In this document: in pieces, positions 7,415 to 12,388 of the stretch
How positions within the stretch are numbered: the first letter of the stretch is position 1
Layout of the letters: every line of letters begins with the position of its first letter
Origin: UBA7485 sp050945075
GTDB lineage: Bacteria; Bacillota; Clostridia; Eubacteriales; Eubacteriaceae
Length of the DNA stretch: 12,388 bases
Reading direction: 5' to 3'
NCBI GenBank assembly: GCA_050945075.1
Contig: JBMNSG010000061.1
Location: forward strand, 1-12,388
Translations under genes and position numbers: made by a program
The notes under the pieces: model-generated
Databases searched by the model: none
What the model was told of the DNA's origin: nothing
What the model saw: only the letters and a program-made list of their open reading frames with translations

Positions 7415-9229
7415 TCAGGACTGTGATTCTGCTGTCTTGGCAGCCTGAATCTTGTCAGCCCAGAAGCCCTTGTCTACCTGGTAAACCTGATCATAACCAA
7501 GGCCGTTTACTGTATCCTGCATATCCTTGAGATCTGAATTGAATTCAGCTTCATCAGCTGCAAATACCATCTTCCAGGAATCTTCCAGAATAACCTGCTT
7601 GCACTGTTCCTTGATCGCGCTGATATCTGTTGAATAATCAGGAACTGCATAGTTTGTACCCGGTGTAACAGTAAGCATGTTCTTGTTTTCGAGATAAGAG
7701 ATGGCGCTTGTGGCGTTGTCATTCTTGCTGGACCAGTCTTCTGAAAGCTTGGTCTGTGTCAGTTTGGTATAGTCATCCCAGCGCTGATAGTTATAGCAGA
7801 CACCATCAGGATCTGTATCGACAAGACCGACTGCTTTGTAATTGAGCTTGGAGATCCCGTCTTTCCATGTTCCTGAACCCCAGTCCGAAGGAACCTGAAC
7901 GGTATCACTGACATCGACAAATGCCTGTTTCCCGAAGTCTGTGAGAACCGGCTGTCCGTCTTTCATTTCCCATGTCAGTCCTTCAGGACCGGCAGTAGAA
8001 CCGCTGGCAGCACATGAATCGAAGATACCTTCCGGTGAATAGAGCCAGTCGATGAAGTCAGCCATACGCTGCGGATCCTGTGCTTCACTCCCGATCATAA
8101 TACCGACTTCCATCTTGCCCATCGGATAGGAACCGAAGGACAGGCATTTCATATCCTGAATGGTAGCTGTTGCAAAACCTTTGCCCTGACTGGTGTGTTC
8201 GGTAGTGTTATACTGTCCGGCACCGAGCCATGGCCAGAATGAATACAGGACCTGACCGTCTTTATACTTGGTCTGCAGCTGGTCAAAGTTCTGGGTGGTG
8301 GATTCAGGATCGACCAGACCCATCTGATTGGCGTTGAACAGATATTTCAGAGCTCTGACATACTGGCTGTTGTCGTCGATAATGCTTTCCACCGGAGCGG
8401 AACCATCTGCCTTGCCCATTGCAAATCCGATTGCTTCATAGCCGTAGAGTGAAGTGAGAGCACCGGCATTCTGCATGAAGTTGTCGTCCCAGTCTTTCAT
8501 CAGCGAGAAAGCGTAAACCTGTTTGCCGCTGTCTGTAGTACCGGCAGCATTCTGCATCTGCTGGAGAACACCCAGTGAATCTTCCAGCGTGTTCATAGTC
8601 GGTGAGCCGACCTGTTCATAGAGATCCCAGCGCAGTGACGGTGCATTGGTCGGGTCTGTTGCTTCACAGGGTTCAGTCGCAGACTGGTTGGAGATTTCAC
8701 TCGGTACAGCCCACATGCCGTCCTGACCGGAAACGGTGCTTGCTTCTTCAATAGCTTTCTTGTATTTCTGCAGATTGTCGCAGCTGCCGATATAATCGGA
8801 CATATCTGCAACCAGGCCTGCACTGACCATGTCATTTAACCTGTTTTTGTCGAGGTTGGTGATAATCAGATCCCCGAGATTACCGTTGGCGGAACGGGTC
8901 TGATAGAGGGAGTCCCCGCCGCCGGCCACATTCGGTGCGATAATATTCAGGTTCATATTGAATTTGTCTTTAACGATCTTTGCAAACCAGCCTGTATCCA
9001 GTCCCTGGAAGTTGGCCTGTGAATCGAATACGTCAATCGTGATTTCTGTATCGTACGGTCCGCCTGCCGGTGAATTCACGGTAGCAGAGCTGGATTTTTT
9101 ACTGCCGCACCCTGCCAGAAACGGCAGCAGCATGGCTGTAATCAGAACCGCACAGAGCGTTTTTTTGCCGAAAGAACGTACGTGCTTCGAATCTTTTGTT
9201 GTTTTGAATATTCCCTTGATTTTCTTCAT
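7415..9229 (-). CDS. sugar ABC transporter solute-binding lipoprotein
   Basis: Extracellular, membrane-anchored receptor that captures the oligosaccharide and delivers it to the two permeases. It has 604 residues, in the size class of the large LplA/YtcQ-type binding proteins that go with LplB-type permeases. The signal peptide has a long basic N-region (1-23), a hydrophobic core (about 25-37) and a lipobox L38-A39-G40-C41, so C41 should be lipidated. A serine/lysine-rich linker follows. Many exposed tryptophans and tyrosines in the mature part (for example FWPWLG) fit carbohydrate stacking, but no ligand can be assigned. It starts 12 bp after the permease 2 stop with only a weak purine-rich ribosome site, odd for a component usually made in excess; translational coupling may compensate. 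The terminator downstream favours accumulation of its message. Confidence 0.93.
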   Translation of the reverse strand: MKKIKGIFKTTKDSKHVRSFGKKTLCAVLITAMLLPFLAGCGSKKSSSATVNSPAGGPYDTEITIDVFDSQANFQGLDTGWFAKIVKDKFNMNLNIIAPNVAGGGDSLYQTRSANGNLGDLIITNLDKNRLNDMVSAGLVADMSDYIGSCDNLQKYKKAIEEASTVSGQDGMWAVPSEISNQSATEPCEATDPTNAPSLRWDLYEQVGSPTMNTLEDSLGVLQQMQNAAGTTDSGKQVYAFSLMKDWDDNFMQNAGALTSLYGYEAIGFAMGKADGSAPVESIIDDNSQYVRALKYLFNANQMGLVDPESTTQNFDQLQTKYKDGQVLYSFWPWLGAGQYNTTEHTSQGKGFATATIQDMKCLSFGSYPMGKMEVGIMIGSEAQDPQRMADFIDWLYSPEGIFDSCAASGSTAGPEGLTWEMKDGQPVLTDFGKQAFVDVSDTVQVPSDWGSGTWKDGISKLNYKAVGLVDTDPDGVCYNYQRWDDYTKLTQTKLSEDWSSKNDNATSAISYLENKNMLTVTPGTNYAVPDYSTDISAIKEQCKQVILEDSWKMVFAADEAEFNSDLKDMQDTVNGLGYDQVYQVDKGFWADKIQAAKTAESQS

Positions 9230-9241
9230 TTTTTTCTCGTT

Positions 9242-10159
9242 TTAACCCTTGACTGATCCGATCATGATCCCTTTGACAAAGTACTTCTGGAACATCGGAT
9301 AGATAAACAGTATCGGCAGGACTACGATAACGGATACGGTCATCCGGATCGAAGTCGGCGTCTGCATGGTTGCCAGGCTGGCGACTGACGCAGCGCCGCC
9401 GGAAGACTTGGCCAGTGTGGCCAGTGAACTTGCCTGATTCAGATAAACATAGAGGAGATACTGCAGTGAATACAGTTTCTGGTCGGTAATGTAAATCAAT
9501 GTATCCTGGAAGGAGTTCCACTGACCGACAGCCGCCCAGATGGCAATTGTTGCCAGAATCGGGGTGCTGGTGGGCAGAACCACCTTAAAGAAACGGGTCA
9601 GAACACCTGCACCGTCAATTTCCGCTGCTTCCTGGAGTGACGGCGGCAGAGATTCCATATACGTCTTGACCATAATAATGTTAAACGGCTGGACAATCGC
9701 CGGGATAATGTAAACCCAGAACGAGTTTGTCAGACCGAGGACTTTCATGGTCATGAACATCGGGATCAGGCCGGCATTAAAGTACATGGTAATGACCATC
9801 ATTCGATACCACAGCTTTTTATGCCACATATGTTCCTGAGTGAACATGAATCCCAGGTAAGCAGATGCCAGAACGGTACAAGCGGTACCGATCACAGTAC
9901 GGCCGACTGAAACCATGGCCGCCGTTGACAGCCCCTGAAGCTTGAACACCTGTACATAGTTTTCAAAATGGATTCCCTGCGGGAACCAGTTGACCATGCC
10001 GGCGGCACTCAGTTCATTATTACTGATCGAGTTGATAATCAGGTAATAGAACGGATAAGCACAGATGATTGTCAGGATCCCGAAGATCACATAGTTGATC
10101 ACGTTAAAGGTGATGTCCGATCCGGATAAGGTTAGCGTTTTGTTTTTCGGATTGCTCAT
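9242..10159 (-). CDS. carbohydrate ABC transporter permease (second subunit, CUT1 family, YtcP/LplC-like)
   Basis: One of two inner-membrane subunits forming the sugar channel. It has 305 residues with about six membrane segments, the first at about 18-40. The cytoplasmic coupling loop EAAEIDGAG starts at E177 and matches the EAA motif (EAA, then G nine to ten positions on in the family, followed by LP) that docks to the ATPase. The C-terminus GIMIGSVKG is typical of this family. GGAGG 8 bp upstream supports the ATG, and only 13 bp separate it from the permease 1 stop, so both are clearly in one operon. No ATPase gene is in the window; these transporters commonly share a general MsmX-type ATPase encoded elsewhere. 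Confidence 0.95.
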   Translation of the reverse strand: MSNPKNKTLTLSGSDITFNVINYVIFGILTIICAYPFYYLIINSISNNELSAAGMVNWFPQGIHFENYVQVFKLQGLSTAAMVSVGRTVIGTACTVLASAYLGFMFTQEHMWHKKLWYRMMVITMYFNAGLIPMFMTMKVLGLTNSFWVYIIPAIVQPFNIIMVKTYMESLPPSLQEAAEIDGAGVLTRFFKVVLPTSTPILATIAIWAAVGQWNSFQDTLIYITDQKLYSLQYLLYVYLNQASSLATLAKSSGGAASVASLATMQTPTSIRMTVSVIVVLPILFIYPMFQKYFVKGIMIGSVKG

Positions 10160-10172
10160 TGTCTTCCCTCCG

Positions 10173-11186
10173 TCAGATCAGTCCTTCGCCGCGGGTTTTC
10201 TTCGAGACGAAATTGACGATCATCAGCAGTGTTACACTGACCAGACTCTTGAGTACGCCGATCGCTGTTGCCAGCGACAGATTTTTACCTGTCATACCAA
10301 TATTGTACACGTACAGATCAAGAACCTGAATCGTCTGTTTGTTAAAAGCATTCTGGAATACAAAATACTGATCCATTCCGTTGTTCAGGAAGTTTGCGAT
10401 TGACAGCATCAGCATAACAAAATAGGTAGGCATAACCAGTGGAATGGTGATGCTCTTGATAATCTGCCAGCGGCTTGCACCATCGACCCTTGCAGCTTCG
10501 TAGATTTCCTGATCAATACCGGCAATAGCGGCCAGGTACATAATCGCGCCCCAGCCAAGTGTCTTCCAGACCGTCCACAACACCATCTTAAGCCAGACGT
10601 GATCCGGACTATCCAGGAATTTAATTGGCTCTGCGATCCAGCCCCAGCTCTGCAGTACAGAGTTGACCATCCCGGATGAAGAAAACAGGCAGAACGCAAT
10701 TGCGTATACCAGTGACCAGGAAATGAAATTAGGCAGTGTGGTCAGTGTCTGAACCACGTTTTTAAACCATTTGCACCGGATTTCATTCAGGAATACAGCG
10801 AAAAGCACCGGCAGGAATGATGTCAGAATACCGAGCAAGCTCATGGCAAAGGTGTTTTTCAACACCTGTATCAGCTGCTGGACCTGAGTCGCATTCGTGA
10901 AAAGCATTGCGAACCATTTGAATCCGACAAACTGACATTGAGACAGGCTCAACGGAGCCCGGTAATCATAAAAGGCATAAATCCAGCCGTACAGTGGGAA
11001 ATAGGAAAACATGAAACACAGAATCAGAAACGGCAGAATCAGAAGAAACAGTTTCTTCCCCTGAGCGCTTCGGAGGCCGCTGCCACGTTTTCCTTTTTTC
11101 CCGGCAGTTGTTTTCGTACTGACAGTCTCGGCAAGTTCTTCAACTTCCGCCGCGCCTGCAGCAGAGTCATCGCCAATATCGTTCAT
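10173..11186 (-). CDS. carbohydrate ABC transporter permease (first subunit, LplB-like)
   Basis: First gene of the transporter operon and partner of the other permease. It has 337 residues. A hydrophilic N-terminal extension of about 45 residues, acidic first (DDSAAGAAEVEELAE) and then basic (KKGKRGSG), precedes the first membrane segment (LFLLILPFLILCFMFSYFPLYG), which resembles LplB proteins; about six segments in all. The ATPase-docking EAA loop begins at E230 (EAARVDGASRWQII). The start has GGGAGG 8 bp upstream. The AATAATTCGACT box and a -10-like TATAAA lie upstream, so it is likely controlled together with the GH31 gene and the two-component genes. Confidence 0.95.
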   Translation of the reverse strand: MNDIGDDSAAGAAEVEELAETVSTKTTAGKKGKRGSGLRSAQGKKLFLLILPFLILCFMFSYFPLYGWIYAFYDYRAPLSLSQCQFVGFKWFAMLFTNATQVQQLIQVLKNTFAMSLLGILTSFLPVLFAVFLNEIRCKWFKNVVQTLTTLPNFISWSLVYAIAFCLFSSSGMVNSVLQSWGWIAEPIKFLDSPDHVWLKMVLWTVWKTLGWGAIMYLAAIAGIDQEIYEAARVDGASRWQIIKSITIPLVMPTYFVMLMLSIANFLNNGMDQYFVFQNAFNKQTIQVLDLYVYNIGMTGKNLSLATAIGVLKSLVSVTLLMIVNFVSKKTRGEGLI

Positions 11187-11240
11187 CTTCAGTACCTCCC
11201 TCTCAAAATTTAAGTTCAGTTTAGCATCATCCGTTAATGC

Positions 11241-11246
11241 TTTATA
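11241..11246 (-). promoter_or_regulatory. putative -10 of the transporter operon promoter
   Basis: On the minus strand this reads TATAAA, 54 bp upstream of the permease 1 start. It is exactly 27 bp from the end of the AATAATTCGACT box, matching the GH31 geometry. No consensus -35 is visible. A sequence TAAACTGA, also found at the GH31 promoter, lies a little further downstream and is an alternative -10. Confidence 0.5.
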
Positions 11247-11273
11247 CCTGAGGAATTGCAGGGTGAGTGACTG

Positions 11274-11285
11274 AATAATTCGACT
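11274..11285. promoter_or_regulatory. putative activator box of the transporter operon
   Basis: AATAATTCGACT is identical over 12 bp to 1653-1664 in the GH31/kinase intergenic region and has the same orientation relative to the gene it faces. Two exact 12-bp matches placed only in the two regulatory gaps, with equal spacing to a -10-like element, suggest a common DNA-binding protein, most simply the neighbouring YesN-like regulator. Confidence 0.6.
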
Positions 11286-11320
11286 TTTTACCTTGATAAC
11301 CGGCTATCTCTATTTTTGTA

Positions 11321-11351
11321 GGAATCGACCTCTATATTTCCGGGTCGAATT
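11321..11351. promoter_or_regulatory. additional GTCGA half-sites upstream of the activator box
   Basis: AATCGAC at 11323-11329 resembles the box core in the same orientation. GTCGAATT at 11344-11351 is the exact inverse of AATTCGAC at 11277-11284. These could be distal sites for the same regulator and allow looping, or serve the divergent YesL-like gene. The short length makes this tentative. Confidence 0.4.
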
Positions 11352-11388
11352 AAAAAAGAAGCGGGCGCATAATAACATTATCGAAAGA

Positions 11389-11510
11389 AACAGAAGCGGC
11401 TGCTTCAATATAAGACAGACGCTGGTTCGATAAAACAGGTACAGGTTTCAAAAGAAAGGCGCCGGTTCACCAGAGCAGACACCGGATCGGAAACGCTGAT
11501 GCCTGGTCAG
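11389..11510. repeat. degenerate tandem array with 20-bp period
   Basis: Five consecutive 20-bp units begin at 11411, 11431, 11451, 11471 and 11491, with approximate consensus TAAAACAGAC then GCCGGTTCGA. By hand count they match it at about 18, 14, 14, 14 and 11 of 20 positions. Position 2 (A), 8 (G), 12 (C), 15 (G) and 17 (T) are invariant in all five. A sixth, 22-bp unit at 11389-11410 is likely. The array stops about 65 bp before the YesL-like start. Twenty is not a multiple of three, so it is not a protein repeat. Confidence 0.6.
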
Positions 11511-11575
11511 AAGAAGCTGTCGGAAAGTATTCTATATTAAAAAAGCTTCATCAATAAAATATGGAGGAACGGAAA

Positions 11576-12196
11576 ATGCGTTTCAACCTTGATAACCCGG
11601 TATTCGACTATCTGAATACCGCAGTTCACTACTGTGCACTGAATATCGTCTTTATCCTGTGCTGCCTGCCCATTGTAACGGCGGGACCTGCCATTGCGGC
11701 ACTGTATCAGGTCATGATGCGGGAGGCACGAGGTGAACACGGCTATCTGCTGAGCAAGTTTTTCCTTCACTTTAAGGAAATGTTCGTTCAGGCAGCCCTG
11801 ACCTTCTTCCTGTTTGTATTGTTAATCGGAACTGCCGGATACGCCGCAGTTTTCTGGTTTGGTCTTGGAACGATGATCGGCCTGGCGGCCGCAGCACTGG
11901 CTGCTGTATTCTGTCTGTTGTGCCTGGCGGCTGCAATGTATGCATTCCCGCTGATGGCGCGTTTTCAGAACAGCTTCCGTCAGACCCTTAAAAATGCTTT
12001 CCTGATGGTGTTTGTCCATTTCAAGGCAACAGCCGGCATGATCCTTATCTGCGTGTTTATGATCAGTATGTACTGCCTGTTCACGCCGATGAAGATTTTC
12101 ATGCTGCTGATAGGCTTCTCATTCATCTTCTTCTGCTGTTCGTTTATTTTGAATAAAGTATTCGAACCTTATGTAAAAGCTGCTCCGGCAGCCTGA
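11576..12196 (+). CDS. YesL-like membrane protein (DUF624 family)
   Basis: Integral membrane protein of unknown function, 206 residues. The N-terminus (DNPVFDYL, then a membrane segment with LCCLPIVTAGPAIAALYQVM, then RGEHGYLLSKFF) matches the conserved DUF624 pattern as I know it. Predicted membrane segments are at about 18-45, 72-97, 100-128, 150-168 and 172-193. Family members usually sit beside YesM/YesN kinases and LplB-type transporters, and this context agrees; a role in transporter or sensor assembly is only a guess. I place the start at ATG 11576 because GGAGG (11563-11567) lies 8 bp upstream. The upstream in-frame ATG at 11561 contains that ribosome site and has none of its own. It is oriented away from the transporter operon and has a long leader with a repeat array. 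A terminator follows 35 bp after the stop. Confidence 0.9.
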   Translation: MRFNLDNPVFDYLNTAVHYCALNIVFILCCLPIVTAGPAIAALYQVMMREARGEHGYLLSKFFLHFKEMFVQAALTFFLFVLLIGTAGYAAVFWFGLGTMIGLAAAALAAVFCLLCLAAAMYAFPLMARFQNSFRQTLKNAFLMVFVHFKATAGMILICVFMISMYCLFTPMKIFMLLIGFSFIFFCCSFILNKVFEPYVKAAPAA

Positions 12197-12231
12197 TTTT
12201 GCCATCCCCTTTTTTACCCTTCCCTTTACAG

Positions 12232-12265
12232 CGTTCCGGGATCCCATTCCCCGGGGCGTTTTTTT
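12232..12265 (+). terminator. intrinsic terminator of the YesL-like gene
   Basis: CGTTCCGGG (12232-12240) pairs with CCCGGGGCG (12250-12258), using two G-U pairs, around a 9-nt loop. Seven T follow (12259-12265). It lies 35 bp past the stop codon. Confidence 0.88.
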
Positions 12266-12282
12266 ATTGTCCGGAGGATTTG

Positions 12283-12330
12283 ATGGGTACAGGCAGAGAA
12301 ATAATGGTTTGTGCAGTTCTGGAAATATAA
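12283..12330 (+). CDS. possible 15-residue small ORF (doubtful)
   Basis: ATG at 12283 has GGAGG 5 bp upstream (12273-12277) and encodes 15 residues (MGTGREIMVCAVLEI) before TAA. It starts just after the terminator T-run, so it would need read-through or its own promoter, and I see no good promoter between. It could be a leader peptide for a gene starting at 12362, or chance. Confidence 0.2.
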   Translation: MGTGREIMVCAVLEI

Positions 12331-12331
12331 T
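12326..12331 (+). promoter_or_regulatory. TATAAT, possible -10 for a gene at the right edge
   Basis: A perfect TATAAT lies 30 bp before the candidate ATG at 12362. There is no convincing -35 at 16-18 bp, so activator dependence or chance are both possible. Confidence 0.3.
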
Positions 12332-12361
12332 TTGTATTTCAAGCAATAAAAAACAGGAGTC

Positions 12362-12388
12362 ATGCAGGAAACTACATTCAGTATTCCT
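12362..12388 (+). CDS. possible start of another gene (partial)
   Basis: ATG at 12362 opens a frame of nine codons (MQETTFSIP) to the window edge. AGGAG is present but only 2 bp upstream, closer than normal, which weakens the start. Lying after a terminator and a TATAAT it could be a separately transcribed gene of the same locus. Nothing can be said about its product. Confidence 0.3.

Larger units (their letters stand above)
11187..11575. other. 389-bp divergent regulatory region without a gene
   Basis: This gap separates the transporter operon (minus) from the YesL-like gene (plus). From left to right it holds the operon leader with its GGGAGG, a -10-like TATAAA on the minus strand, the AATAATTCGACT box, two further GTCGA-type half-sites, a T/A-rich stretch, and a degenerate array of 20-bp units ending about 65 bp before the YesL-like start. 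I see no convincing open reading frame with a ribosome site, no tRNA-like fold and no riboswitch class I recognise. CATAAT at 11368-11373 could be a -10 for the YesL-like gene, but no matching -35 is evident. Confidence 0.6.

Noticed and set aside
9099..9521. 140-codon minus-strand frame across the junction of permease 2 and the binding protein
   Set aside because: It is in another frame of two well-supported genes and shows no ribosome site or domain.
11389..11510. CRISPR array
   Set aside because: Units are contiguous and degenerate with no unique spacers between identical repeats, and no cas gene is nearby.
11561..11575. Upstream ATG of the YesL-like gene
   Set aside because: It overlaps the GGAGG that serves ATG 11576, has no ribosome site itself, and would add residues before the usual DUF624 N-terminus.

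Overview
The window looks like carbohydrate-utilisation DNA from a Gram-positive, low-to-mid GC Bacillota, most likely a gut-type Clostridia (Lachnospiraceae-like) or Erysipelotrichia. The reasons are strong GGAGG-type ribosome binding sites, a lipoprotein solute-binding protein, a YesM/YesN-type two-component system, LplB-type sugar permeases and a DUF624 (YesL-like) membrane protein. The lineage is an inference from gene style and not a database match. I see no mobile element, rRNA, tRNA or CRISPR array.

Layout. 1-1580 (minus) is the first 526 residues of a GH31 alpha-xylosidase of the YicI type, cut by the window edge. It is transcribed divergently from 1745-5201 (plus), a sensor histidine kinase and AraC-type response regulator pair whose genes overlap by 20 bp. 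A strong bidirectional terminator (5235-5288) separates this pair from a convergent minus-strand operon that reads from right to left: permease 1 (11186-10173), permease 2 (10159-9242), solute-binding lipoprotein (9229-7415) and GH42 beta-galactosidase (7338-5299). A perfect hairpin-plus-T terminator lies between the binding protein and the beta-galactosidase. To the right, 11187-11575 is a 389-bp divergent regulatory region, followed by a YesL-like membrane protein gene (11576-12196, plus), its terminator and a possible start of another gene at the right edge.

How the parts work together. The proposed model is that an oligosaccharide outside the cell is sensed by the kinase. The response regulator then activates its own promoter, the GH31 promoter and the transporter operon. 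The lipoprotein and two permeases import the oligosaccharide, using an ATPase encoded elsewhere because none is here, and cytoplasmic GH42 and GH31 enzymes remove galactose and xylose. Beta-galactosidase plus alpha-xylosidase is the pair needed to strip the galactosyl-xylosyl side chains of xyloglucan, so a xyloglucan-oligosaccharide system is the leading substrate hypothesis.

The most useful new observation is regulatory. A 12-bp sequence, AATAATTCGACT, occurs in both divergent intergenic regions, and at the GH31/kinase region it forms one arm of an inverted repeat. In three promoters (GH31, kinase, transporter operon) the box ends exactly 27 bp from a -10-like hexamer. A second, separate oddity is a degenerate array with an exact 20-bp period (11411-11510, probably extending left to 11389) in the leader of the YesL-like gene.
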